Both the position numbers and the translations under genes were made by a program. This document shows, one piece after another, positions 26,182-34,794 of a stretch of 64,000 bases of DNA (position 1 is the stretch's first letter; every line of letters starts with the position of its first letter). Origin of the DNA: DASRAA01 sp963840555 (GTDB lineage: Bacteria; Acidobacteriota; Terriglobia; Terriglobales; Acidobacteriaceae); contig CAWIZK010000002.1 of the NCBI GenBank assembly GCA_963840555.1, positions 142,497 through 206,496 of the forward strand, read 5' to 3'. The notes beneath the pieces are model-generated. The model did no database searches. It saw only the letters and a list, made by a program, of their open reading frames with translations, and was not told where the DNA came from.

Positions 26182-27120
26182 TTGAGAGGCGGAAGCCTTT
26201 CGTGGTCGGCATCATTCGACTGGAGGGTAGTCTTCAGCAGTCGTGAGACTCTAAAGCGACAGCGACGAGCACAGCGCGCCGAGCAGCGTACGTCCCTCGT
26301 CGCGCCAGTTGTTGCCATAGCACGCAGCGTCTTCTCCTTATTCTTCCCCTCGGATTGCAAGCTTTGTAGTCTCCCCCTCGTTAACATCTCTCGACTACCT
26401 GTGTGCCAGGACTGCCTGCGCGCGGTAGAGCCCATTCGTGCGCCACAGTGCGTGCAATGCGGCGAGCGTCTGCTGCCCGCGCAATTGCTGATGGGCGACG
26501 GCCGCTGCCGGGGATGTCATGACTTCGAGCCTGACTTCGATCGCGCCGTTTCGTATGGCGAATATGCCGGAAACATTCGCGGTCTCATTCACCTGCTTAA
26601 GTACGACAACGTGACGCCGGCCGTGACAGTTCTGGGACGGCTACTGGCCCAAGCCATCCAGCAACTCGATCTCACAGGCGAAAGCGCGCCGCTGTTGGTG
26701 CCAGTACCGTTACACGCCAGCAAACGCAGCGAGCGCGGATTCAACCAGGCCGAACTAATCGTGCGGGCGGCGGTGAAGTATCTGCCGCAGCCTTTGGAAG
26801 TTGCGGCCGTACTCAAGCGGCGTCGCCCTACGCACTCCCAGGTTGGATTGACGCGCGAAGAGCGTATCGCCAACCTGCGCGACGCGTTTCGCGTAATCGA
26901 TCCTGCGCGCGTAAAAGGCAGGACGGTGATCGTGGTCGATGACGTAATGACCACGGGAAGCACCGTTTCCGAGTGTGCCCGCGTGCTCAAGAAAGCCGGG
27001 GCGGAACGAGTTTGGGCAGCCACGGTGGCGCGCACTCTCAAGAGTGCAATGCTGCCTGCGACTGTCGAACGCATCAAACAGGAGGAGAGCGAAGCAGTCG
27101 AACTGGCTGCTTTGGTTTAA
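26182..27120 (+). CDS. comF: ComF family phosphoribosyltransferase-like protein
   Basis: ComF proteins are linked to DNA uptake; the fold is a PRTase with a zinc-ribbon head. The zinc site has CKLC, CQDC, CVQC and CRGC (about residues 65-125 of the open frame). The PRTase signature VIVVDDVMTTGSTV is near the end. The start is uncertain. A good minus-10 (TTATACT, about 26158-26164) lies over the first possible TTG, so the next in-frame TTG (26182) is used. No ATG or GTG is available before the zinc site, which may mean a small error upstream. Confidence 0.83.
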   Translation: MRGGSLSWSASFDWRVVFSSRETLKRQRRAQRAEQRTSLVAPVVAIARSVFSLFFPSDCKLCSLPLVNISRLPVCQDCLRAVEPIRAPQCVQCGERLLPAQLLMGDGRCRGCHDFEPDFDRAVSYGEYAGNIRGLIHLLKYDNVTPAVTVLGRLLAQAIQQLDLTGESAPLLVPVPLHASKRSERGFNQAELIVRAAVKYLPQPLEVAAVLKRRRPTHSQVGLTREERIANLRDAFRVIDPARVKGRTVIVVDDVMTTGSTVSECARVLKKAGAERVWAATVARTLKSAMLPATVERIKQEESEAVELAALV

Positions 27121-27126
27121 GCGGAT

Positions 27127-27741
27127 ATGTCGATGGCATCCCAGAGCAGCGCGTCCCGCTACGGAAAGTCACTGGCTGGCTGCATGCACCACGCCAGGGT
27201 GAGCACTGACGAGCACCAGCAGCGCTCGCCCATGCACCTGCCGGTCCTGGTGCTGAACGCCTCTTACGAGCCCATCAACGTGTGCGCCGCACGGCGCGCC
27301 ATCGTGCTGGTGCTCAAGGGCGTCGCCATGATGGAAGAGGCCAACGGTCACCACCTGCATGCGGCGCGACTGGCGATTCATGTGCCGTCGGTGATTCGCC
27401 TTCTGGAGTACCGCCGCATTCCGCACCAGACGCGCGCGCTGTCGCGCAAGAACATCCTGCTGCGCGATCGCAACACCTGCCAGTACTGCGGCAAAATTCT
27501 CGCCGCCGGAGAGTTGACGCTCGACCACGTGATTCCGCGCTCGCGCGGAGGTGCGTCCACTTGGGAGAATCTGGTCGCCTGCTGCCACAACTGCAATCGC
27601 AGGAAGGGAAGCATGTCGCCCAATGAGGCGAACATGCGGCTCACGCGCGAGCCTCGTCCGTTCAATTTGCACACCAGTCGCCACATCATGAGGTTGATGG
27701 GACGTTCCGACAGCAAGTGGCAGAAGTATCTGTTCTTCTGA
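27127..27741 (+). CDS. HNH endonuclease family protein
   Basis: It has 204 residues from ATG 27127. A second ATG at 27232 gives MHLPVLVLNASYEPINVC, the usual start of this family, and may be the true one. The HNH core is intact: CQYCGK, LTLDHVIPRSRGG, WENLVACCHNCNRRKG; the two CxxC pairs hold a structural zinc. This type (with LNASYEPI) is common and chromosomal; its role is not established. It follows comF by 6 bases. Confidence 0.88.
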   Translation: MSMASQSSASRYGKSLAGCMHHARVSTDEHQQRSPMHLPVLVLNASYEPINVCAARRAIVLVLKGVAMMEEANGHHLHAARLAIHVPSVIRLLEYRRIPHQTRALSRKNILLRDRNTCQYCGKILAAGELTLDHVIPRSRGGASTWENLVACCHNCNRRKGSMSPNEANMRLTREPRPFNLHTSRHIMRLMGRSDSKWQKYLFF

Positions 27742-27765
27742 GAGATTCCAAATAGCACACAAGCA

Positions 27766-27794
27766 AAAGCCCCGGTTCATCACACCGGGGCTTT
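27766..27794 (+). terminator. Intrinsic terminator behind the HNH gene
   Basis: AAAGCCCCGGT (27766-27776) and ACCGGGGCTTT (27784-27794) form an 11 bp stem with a seven-base loop, followed by CTTTATT. It can serve both the HNH gene and, in the other direction, the minus-strand gene ending at 27894. Confidence 0.82.
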
Positions 27795-27893
27795 CTTTAT
27801 TCCAGTTAGGTACTGCGGCCTGTCAAACACCTATAGTATCGGCCGCTGGATCGCGTCGATCAAGCACAATTCTTGAAACTCGAAACAGCTTTG

Positions 27894-28778
27894 CTACTTT
27901 GGCGGCGCAGTCGCGGGCGGCGTCTGGCTGCCCGACTGGGGTTGCGCGCCCGCTGGCTGCTTGCCGTCCTTGGTCGCGCCGATATCCTGCCCTTCGTAGG
28001 TAATTTTCACGTTTGAGCCGAAGCGCTTGTAGTCGGTGTATTTCACAACCTGCTTGATGTGAATATCGCCGCTTGAAAAGTGCAGCACATCATCGACCTT
28101 GGTATAGACCGGAAACCAGTACTTGCCGTCCACGCGATCACGCCAGGTGGTGAAGTTGGGGAAGAGGTTTTCCTGCCCGCGCTTCTTCACGCCGAGGTCG
28201 GGCACGTTCTTGCCATAGGTCTTGACGATCTGGAAGTCCGTATCGTCGACCCAGATGCGGCCCTGGAAATAACGCTTGTTCTTCTCGATTTGCTTGGGAG
28301 CGACGTCGAACACATACGTACCGATCTCGTCGATGCGCTGCTTGCCGACGTAGATAATCTGATACTCGGAAATCTCGTCGGTGGTGAGCACGAACGGCAT
28401 ACGCTTCCGGATGTCGTCGTAATCTTCCTTGGTCATGGTGATGCCGACCAGGCTCGACTGCGGCGCAAACACCACGTGCTCGACGCGGTTGCCCTTATCG
28501 TCGAACAGCACGTCTTCCACTTCCTTGAATTCGCCATTCACCGTGTCGCCGTCGAGTGTCTGCACCGTCAGCGACTGGCGATAGGCATAGTTCTCGCGCG
28601 CGATCTTGAACTCTTTCTCCTTGGCGGCGAATTTCTGGATGATCTCCTGCTCGGTGATTCCCTTGGGGGGCGACGAGTCGAGCTCGCTCTCGCCCCGCTG
28701 GGCCGAGGCTGTTGCCGTAAGGTCTAGTGCCACAAAGCACAGCGCCAGGAAGGTCAGGACAATTCGTGGGGATTTCAT
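27894..28778 (-). CDS. Secreted protein, LolA/outer-membrane lipoprotein-sorting-like
   Basis: This 294-residue protein has a signal peptide (MKSPRIVLTFLALCFVALDL, cleavage near ASAQ). The start is supported by AGGAA six bases upstream. The body has repeated beta-strand pairs (YRQSLTVQTLDGDTVNGEF, RIWVDDTDFQIVKTYGK, KYWFPVYTKVDD), the pattern of LolA/RseB-type half-barrels. The tail is Pro/Gln/Ala-rich. Many acidobacteria encode several such proteins without known function. The assignment is by pattern only. Confidence 0.6.
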   Translation of the reverse strand: MKSPRIVLTFLALCFVALDLTATASAQRGESELDSSPPKGITEQEIIQKFAAKEKEFKIARENYAYRQSLTVQTLDGDTVNGEFKEVEDVLFDDKGNRVEHVVFAPQSSLVGITMTKEDYDDIRKRMPFVLTTDEISEYQIIYVGKQRIDEIGTYVFDVAPKQIEKNKRYFQGRIWVDDTDFQIVKTYGKNVPDLGVKKRGQENLFPNFTTWRDRVDGKYWFPVYTKVDDVLHFSSGDIHIKQVVKYTDYKRFGSNVKITYEGQDIGATKDGKQPAGAQPQSGSQTPPATAPPK

Positions 28779-29054
28779 CAAAGTTCCTAGGTTCATTGTA
28801 GTCGATGGTAACTCGCGTGAGTCTCCAGGCGCCCGGGGCGTATTACCCCTGTTACTGTGAAACACACTTGCATTGTGAAAGTCGCCTCCGGCCCGCCCCC
28901 AGGTTCGTCCGGGTACCGACAGGGCTCACATTGGAGAAGAAAAAGTGTGGCCAGAGTGGGGATGGTCGGGTTGGAAATTACGGGGATCACCTGATGGTGA
29001 TTCCAGGCCAATGCTCTTAGATTCACGCTGAGACTTAAGTAGCGCAGAGTTCAA

Positions 29055-29207
29055 ATGATTAACTGTCCGAAACATAAAATTCCGCTGACCATCCGACGCG
29101 ACGTCAAAATTCGGGAACTAGCTCTTGCCTGTCCGTTCTGCAAGGTTGAGAAACGCGCCGCCACCTGCGACAACGCGAACCAGGCAACGGCCCAAGCTGG
29201 GCGCTGA
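29055..29207 (+). CDS. Possible small zinc-ribbon protein, 50 aa
   Basis: The frame reads MINCPKHKIPLTIRRDVKI and continues to a CPFCK motif and a single later Cys. CPxH plus CPxC spacing would suit one small zinc knuckle. Only a weak ribosome binding site is seen, and no family is recognised. It lies in an otherwise empty spacer (28779-29253). Confidence 0.35.
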   Translation: MINCPKHKIPLTIRRDVKIRELALACPFCKVEKRAATCDNANQATAQAGR

Positions 29208-29253
29208 AATAATAACGCGACTTGGGCTGGCCATTAGGTACGGCACTTTCCCA

Positions 29254-30351
29254 TTATTTCGCCCCCAGATGTTTATTGAAGAATTTGATGATCACGTCGT
29301 AAGCCTCGCGTGATTCCGGAACATCCGGATTGTAAAAGAACCCGTGGAAGAGTCCCTCCCACACATGCAAGTCGGCATCAACCCCCAGCTTCACAAGCTG
29401 CGCGTGCGTGTAAAGCGCCGAACTCATCTCAAACCCGCGTGTGCCGGTGATCACCAGCGTGGGCGGAAACTTTGCCAGGACCTCCGGCGAATTAATCGGC
29501 GCAATCAGCGGGTCTTTCGGATCGGTTCCGCTGAAATAACCCAGCCGCGTGACGCCGCCCTCGCGCATCTCCGGCATCAAGCGCGCCTCGCCCAGCGGAG
29601 TGGACGTATAGGCCGCATCCCCGCCAAACTCTCCCGCCGAGGCGCAGAATATCCCGATCGCGCCGGGTCGCGGCAAATCGTGTTTCTGGAACCACGCCAC
29701 GGACTCGGCCGTCAGCATTCCTCCTGCCGAACACCCGAAAATTCCGATGTTCCCCGGCTTGTACGTCTTCAGCAGTTCCTTGTAGACCGCGGCTACGTCT
29801 TCGCTCGCCGCGGGAAACTTGTTCTCCGGGCCCTGGCGGTAATCGAGGCTTACGACCTTGATGCCGGCAAGACCAGCGATCGGCCGCGACTCCAGCTCGG
29901 CGCAGCCCGGCCAGCAACCAGAGAATCCGCCCCCATGCAGATTGATCAGTACCCGGTCCTGGTTGCTCGCCGTAACGCCCGCGGAGGGCGTGTACACGTA
30001 CGCATGCACGCCCGCGATCTTCTGGTCCTCGAGCTTCACCGCGAACAGCGCTTTCTGCCGCTCGAGATAAGGAACCATGAAACGCGGTATGCCCTTCTCC
30101 ATGTACGTCGCGTTTGGGTCCTGCATGTCGTGCAGGTGCTGGTTGAGATAGGCCTTGGCTTCCGGTGTGAGGAACTTCGACATTGGCACCGACTCTGCCG
30201 GTAGCTCCACCGTTCCGTCAGCCTGTACGAGCACCTTCGGCGGCTGATTCGGGTTGCCGGGCTGCTCTTTGGGACTGGTTTGCGCCCAACCAACTGTGAA
30301 GCTACTCATACACAGCAGCAGCACAAGAATTGCACTTCGATACAAGGCCAT
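29254..30351 (-). CDS. Secreted alpha/beta hydrolase, HSL-type esterase
   Basis: This 365-residue protein has a signal peptide (MALYRSAILVLLLCMSSFTV, cleavage near GWAQ). The oxyanion-hole motif HGGGF and the nucleophile elbow GCSAGG are those of hormone-sensitive-lipase-type esterases. The acid and histidine are likely in the segment ending WEGLFHGFFYNPDVPES. It would cleave carboxylic esters outside the cytoplasm. The substrate is unknown. Confidence 0.88.
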   Translation of the reverse strand: MALYRSAILVLLLCMSSFTVGWAQTSPKEQPGNPNQPPKVLVQADGTVELPAESVPMSKFLTPEAKAYLNQHLHDMQDPNATYMEKGIPRFMVPYLERQKALFAVKLEDQKIAGVHAYVYTPSAGVTASNQDRVLINLHGGGFSGCWPGCAELESRPIAGLAGIKVVSLDYRQGPENKFPAASEDVAAVYKELLKTYKPGNIGIFGCSAGGMLTAESVAWFQKHDLPRPGAIGIFCASAGEFGGDAAYTSTPLGEARLMPEMREGGVTRLGYFSGTDPKDPLIAPINSPEVLAKFPPTLVITGTRGFEMSSALYTHAQLVKLGVDADLHVWEGLFHGFFYNPDVPESREAYDVIIKFFNKHLGAK

Positions 30352-30383
30352 CTCACACTCCTCCTACGGGCCGCGCATCGTTT

Positions 30384-30482
30384 ATGCCGGCACTCGCTAA
30401 GCACCTTTATATCGCGATCGCCAGCCACCTGCCGGATGAGACCGAATTCTTCGTGCGTTCCGTGCTCGTCCATGCCCGGTGA
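30384..30482 (+). pseudogene. Short fragment resembling a predicted metal-dependent hydrolase
   Basis: A 32-codon frame reads MPALAKHLYIAIASHLPDET and then EFFVRSVL before TGA. The phrase resembles the N-terminal part of the predicted metal-dependent hydrolase family PF10118 (LSLTFPxGExFFIRSV-like). If so, it is a remnant cut off by the neighbouring duplication. The match is from memory and weak. Confidence 0.25.
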
Positions 30483-30531
30483 TTTAGACTAAACGGTTTG
30501 CGCGGGCTTCCTTGCCCCGCCCGGAGGCATC

Positions 30532-30750
30532 ATGTTGCGTCGTATCGCACTCTTCCTGCTTGCGTTTTCTCTCTTCACCCAAGCTCGGGCCAAACACCCT
30601 TCACCTTCGAGGAGATGATGCAGCTCAAACGGGTTGGCGAGCCCACGGTTTCGCCTGACAGCAAGTGGGTGGCTTTCAGCGCGGTTGACGTCAGCCTCGA
30701 CGCCAATACCAAGACGCCGCATCTGTGGATCATTCCCGTCGCAGGCGGCA
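30532..30750 (+). pseudogene. Truncated 5' duplicate of the S9 peptidase gene
   Basis: This stretch and about 50 bases before it repeat the upstream region and first ~70 codons of the intact S9 peptidase at 32544. The start MLRRIALFLLAFSLF is the same. One C is missing near 30597, which breaks the frame after the signal peptide. Across the following 47 residues (FTFE... to IIPV) the copies differ at two positions. Similarity stops at about 30750, and no peptidase sequence follows. It is a relic of duplication or recombination. Confidence 0.85.
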
Positions 30751-30811
30751 GTAACATCCCCAGATCTGCGCCGCCAGCCGCAAGAACGCTGGCGGCGTAT
30801 ATTCGAGCGAC

Positions 30812-32248
30812 TCACTTCGCTTCTTCAATAACCGCCGCGACCTTTCCGTTGTGGACCGCACGTGCGAGCGCGGCGTGGTCTGATTCGTTCTGGTCGGCGT
30901 AGGCAACGGCGAACGCGGCCACCGCCTTGTCGAACACGTCGCTCTTGCCCAGGTAGCCGCTGATCAGCGCGGGCGGACCGGAGCGCGCATGGGAGAGCGC
31001 CTGGGAGTAGCCGCACCATTCGGTGAAGCGGCTCATCTCGACCTTGCCGAACGTCTCGACGGCAAACTTGATCTTGACGTCCCGCATCTGGCGAACATAG
31101 TAGTGAAGTCCTTCCCCGCCCTTCGTCCATCCCAGGAAGATGTCGCTGGATGGCTGCATGAGCCGGATGCCGTTCACCACACGCTGTCCGTGGTTCGGAT
31201 AAACGCTCTTTCCCGCAAAACCCTCCAGCACCGAGGCGCGGGCCTGCTTCACTTGAAGAATGAGGGGATCTCCACCTTTGCGGGCCGTCAGTAGAAGCAT
31301 CCAGCAGCGGGTGCCGACGCTTCCGACGCCCACGACCTTCAGAGCAGCGTCCGCCATCTCGTAACGATCGAACAACACTTGATGGCTCGGGGCCAGGGTT
31401 TCGCGGTACCTGGCGATGGCTTCCCTGACTTCCCGGTGGATCTCCCCGGGGGTGTGACCTTTCCAGTGGAAGATGGCCGGAAGCTGGTCTCTGAAGTGCT
31501 TTGCCCCGCTCGAAGCATCTACGAGCTTGGGAAAGAGGCCTTCGGAGGTGGCGCTCTCGCGCGCCTGCGCCAGTCGCTTGATTGCGCGCTGGCGGAGCGC
31601 GGGGTCCTTTATGTCCGCGATCAGCATGTTCGCTTCGATGGCGTAATACCACAGGTCCAGCACCTTCATCTCGGCGAACTCAGCCATGCGCTCGCGGTAC
31701 GACCTGACGCAGCCGAGGACCGCATCCTTGGCGAAGGAATCGCTGAGGCCGTTGTCGCGACAGGCGACCACAATGCTCGCCGCCAGCCGCTTGAGGTCCC
31801 ACTCCCATGGCGCCGGGAGGGTTTCATCGAGGTCGTTGATGGCGAAGATGACTTGCCTCTCCGCAGTGGCAAGTCCCCGGTAGTTAACCAGGTGGGAGTC
31901 TCCACCGCATTGCACGCGTAGGCCGGTTGCGGGACTGCCCGCCAGATCCAGCGCCATGGCGAACGCCGAGCCCCGGTAGAAGGTGAAGGGAGACGCCACC
32001 ATGCGCCCGTGACGCAGCGGCAGGAGATCGGGCATGCGCCCCTCGTCGGTCTTGAGCACCACGCTTACCGGATCCGGCCGGTTGCGCGGCGGATTCCATT
32101 CGGCGTGGGAATCGCGCGGACACTTGTCGCGCAACGCTTTGCCCATCGCCTTGACCTCGGCTAGCGAATACTGCGCTTGGTTGGTCGGAGTTTCAACTCT
32201 GACGGGTTGGCGGGACTTTGACTCTCGGTGCGCGGCTGAGGGTGACAT
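30812..32248 (-). CDS. DUF2252 family protein with permuted kinase-like motifs
   Basis: This 478-residue protein matches the DUF2252 pattern. Residues 116-122 read GDSHLVN and 137-143 INDLDET, then WDLKRLA at 150. These are like the catalytic GDxHxxN loop, the metal-binding D and the WDLARL motif of aminoglycoside-phosphotransferase-type kinases. Later, VVGVGSVGT (305-313) and LQVK (331-334) look like a glycine-rich loop and the ATP-binding lysine strand, and YYVRQM (383-388) like a hinge. In kinases these precede the catalytic loop, so the order looks permuted. The substrate is unknown. The gene lies between the two copies of the S9 5' region. Confidence 0.85.
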   Translation of the reverse strand: MSPSAAHRESKSRQPVRVETPTNQAQYSLAEVKAMGKALRDKCPRDSHAEWNPPRNRPDPVSVVLKTDEGRMPDLLPLRHGRMVASPFTFYRGSAFAMALDLAGSPATGLRVQCGGDSHLVNYRGLATAERQVIFAINDLDETLPAPWEWDLKRLAASIVVACRDNGLSDSFAKDAVLGCVRSYRERMAEFAEMKVLDLWYYAIEANMLIADIKDPALRQRAIKRLAQARESATSEGLFPKLVDASSGAKHFRDQLPAIFHWKGHTPGEIHREVREAIARYRETLAPSHQVLFDRYEMADAALKVVGVGSVGTRCWMLLLTARKGGDPLILQVKQARASVLEGFAGKSVYPNHGQRVVNGIRLMQPSSDIFLGWTKGGEGLHYYVRQMRDVKIKFAVETFGKVEMSRFTEWCGYSQALSHARSGPPALISGYLGKSDVFDKAVAAFAVAYADQNESDHAALARAVHNGKVAAVIEEAK

Positions 32249-32543
32249 GGCGACGCCTCCTTACAGGGCCTCCAAGACAAACCGAGGCTTGCCCTAAATA
32301 TTAAGTTTTGCAGCATAGACGCAGGGATCTCGGTCGCACAATGGGCAGCTTGTGGCAGAACAATATACCACTAGAAAGCAAAACCTCGCTTGTCGCGAAC
32401 AGGCCTCATCACAACCGACGCCACCGACACCAAACTCGATCTTCTCCCCTGCCGATCTGCTCCTTCTCCCACCATTGATTTAAACTGGACAGTTTGCGCG
32501 GGCATCCCGGTCTTTTCCGCATCGGCCCCGCTCCGGAGGCGTC

Positions 32544-34655
32544 ATGTTGCGTCGTATCGCATTGTTCCTGCTTGCGTTTTCTCTCTTCGCCCAAGCTCAG
32601 GCCAAGCATCCCTTCACCTTTGAAGACATGATGCAGCTCAATCGCGTCGGCGAACCCACGGTTTCGCCCGACAGCAAATGGGTGGCGTTCAGCGCGGTTG
32701 ACGTCAGCCTCGACGCCAACACCAAGACGCCGCATCTGTGGATCATCCCTGTGGGCGGCGGCGAAGCGAAACGCCTGACTCCGGCGACTAGCGTGGGTGA
32801 AGACCGTCCGCGCTTTTCGCCCGATGGCAAGCGCGTGATCTTCGAGTCGTCACGCGATGGCGGCAGCTCGCAGATCTGGGTGCAGGACTTCGATCCCGCC
32901 AACGGAGCACTTGCGGGCGAGCCGAAAAAAGTCACTTCGATTTCGACCGAAGCTTCCGGCGGCACTTGGTCGCCTGACGGCACGAGCGTCCTGTTCCTCT
33001 CGACCGTTTGGCCCGACTGCAAAGACGACGCCTGCAACCAGCAGCGCGATGAAGAGCAAGCCAAGTCGAAGGTGAAGGCGCGCGTCTATGACAAGCTAAT
33101 GTTCCGCCACTGGAACCACTACTACGACGGCAAGAAAAGTCATCTGTTCATCGTGTCGAGCGAAGGTGGCGTCGCGCGCGACCTTACGCCCGGCGTATTC
33201 GATGTGCCGCCCTTCAGCCTCGGTGGTCAGGACCAGTATGCGTTCTCGCCCGACGGGAAGGAAGTGGCCTACACCTGCAATACGGATGAGACGGAAGCCA
33301 CCAGCACCAATAGCGATCTGTTTACGGTGTCCGCTGCCGGAGGGTCCGCGAAACGCATTACCGCGAATCCCGGGAACGACAGCACACCCATCTACTCGCC
33401 CGATGGCAAGTACATCGCCTACCGCGCTCAGTTGCGTGGAGGTTATGAGAGCGACCACTTCCGCCTGATGCTGTACGACCGCGCCAGCGGTAAGGCCAGC
33501 GATTTCACACCGAGCTTCGACCGCTGGGTAGACTCGATTGCCTGGTCGCCCGACTCCAAGACAATCTACCTGACGGCAGGCAACGAAGGCCGCTCGCCGA
33601 TCTATGCGCTGAATATCGGCCAGCCGAATCCCTGGCCGCAGGAACTGGTGGACGGCTATAACGACAGCCCCACACCCACGCCTGACGGCAAGATGCTGGT
33701 GTTTGACACCATGTCGATCTCGGCGCCGAACGAAATCTATGCGGCGCCGCTGCTGTTCCCGCAGTGCCGGATGGCGTTTCCGCCCAACTCGTACACCGTG
33801 CCTGACTGCCTCATGTCGAAGTCGAAGCCTCTGACCCACATGAACGATGACGTTCTGTCGAAGATCGACATGCAGCCGATGGAGACGTTCTGGTTCACGG
33901 GTGCAGCGAAGGAGAAGGTGCAGGGCTTCCTCGTGAGGCCGCCCAACTTCGATGCCAAGAACAAATATCCCGTGAAATACCTCATTCACGGCGGACCGCA
34001 GGGCGCGTGGGGCGACGACTGGTCGTACCGCTGGAATCCCGAGCTGTTTGCCGCGAACGGCTACGTCGTCGTGATGGTGAACTTCCACGGCTCGACCGGC
34101 TACGGACAGAAGTTCATCGACGCCATTAACGGCAACTGGGGCGGCGCGCCGTTTGAGGACCTCATGCTCGGCCTCGACTACGCCGAGAAGACCTATCCCT
34201 TCATCGCCAAAGACCGCGAGTGCGCCTTGGGCGCAAGCTACGGCGGCTACGCCATCAACTGGATCGAGGGCCACACCGATCGCTTCAAGTGCCTGGTATC
34301 GCACGACGGCATGTTCAACACCGAGTCAGCTTTCGGCACCACCGAGGAGTTGTGGTTCAACGAGTGGGAGTTCAAAGGCACTCCATGGACCAACCGCGAG
34401 ATGTATCGCAAGTGGTCTCCACATCTGTACGCGACGAACTTCAAGACGCCGATGCTGGTTGTTCACGGCCAACTCGACTACCGCCTCGATGTGTCTGAAG
34501 GCTTCCAGCTGTTCACCACCCTGCAGAGGCTCAAAGTGCCGTCGAAGCTGCTGTACTTCCCCGACGAAGGCCACTGGGTGCTGAAGCCGCAGAACGGCCG
34601 GCTTTGGTACCAGACCGTGAATGGTTGGGTGGATGAATGGACCAGAGCGAAGTGA
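32544..34655 (+). CDS. S9 family (prolyl oligopeptidase-type) secreted peptidase
   Basis: This 703-residue protein has a signal peptide (MLRRIALFLLAFSLFAQAQA). Residues ~25-400 form a beta-propeller with repeated PRFSPDGK-, WSPDG- and YSPDGKYIAYR-type blades. The C-terminal alpha/beta hydrolase domain has HGGPQGAWGDDW, the nucleophile in GASYGGY (S565), an acid in HGQLDYRLD and the histidine in DEGHWV. Such enzymes (DPP-IV/acylaminoacyl peptidase type) trim short peptides, here outside the cytoplasm. The ribosome binding site is CCGGAGG (32532-32538). A partial copy of its 5' end lies at 30532. Confidence 0.92.
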   Translation: MLRRIALFLLAFSLFAQAQAKHPFTFEDMMQLNRVGEPTVSPDSKWVAFSAVDVSLDANTKTPHLWIIPVGGGEAKRLTPATSVGEDRPRFSPDGKRVIFESSRDGGSSQIWVQDFDPANGALAGEPKKVTSISTEASGGTWSPDGTSVLFLSTVWPDCKDDACNQQRDEEQAKSKVKARVYDKLMFRHWNHYYDGKKSHLFIVSSEGGVARDLTPGVFDVPPFSLGGQDQYAFSPDGKEVAYTCNTDETEATSTNSDLFTVSAAGGSAKRITANPGNDSTPIYSPDGKYIAYRAQLRGGYESDHFRLMLYDRASGKASDFTPSFDRWVDSIAWSPDSKTIYLTAGNEGRSPIYALNIGQPNPWPQELVDGYNDSPTPTPDGKMLVFDTMSISAPNEIYAAPLLFPQCRMAFPPNSYTVPDCLMSKSKPLTHMNDDVLSKIDMQPMETFWFTGAAKEKVQGFLVRPPNFDAKNKYPVKYLIHGGPQGAWGDDWSYRWNPELFAANGYVVVMVNFHGSTGYGQKFIDAINGNWGGAPFEDLMLGLDYAEKTYPFIAKDRECALGASYGGYAINWIEGHTDRFKCLVSHDGMFNTESAFGTTEELWFNEWEFKGTPWTNREMYRKWSPHLYATNFKTPMLVVHGQLDYRLDVSEGFQLFTTLQRLKVPSKLLYFPDEGHWVLKPQNGRLWYQTVNGWVDEWTRAK

Positions 34656-34661
34656 ACATCG

Positions 34662-34717
34662 AGCAATTAGCAACTAGCAATTAGCGAAGAGCGAAAGGCG
34701 AAGAGCGATTCGCGAAG
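34662..34717 (+). repeat. Heptamer array AGCNNNN, eight units
   Basis: The units are AGCAATT, AGCAACT, AGCAATT, AGCGAAG, AGCGAAA, GGCGAAG, AGCGATT and CGCGAAG. It begins 7 bases after the S9 peptidase stop. It is the longest array of the family in the window. Confidence 0.82.
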
Positions 34718-34794
34718 GACCGCTGTTCTCTTCTGTCGCCATGAGCGTCGATCTTTGCGGCGAGGGACGCTGATGCCCGATTTAGGCCGCTGCG

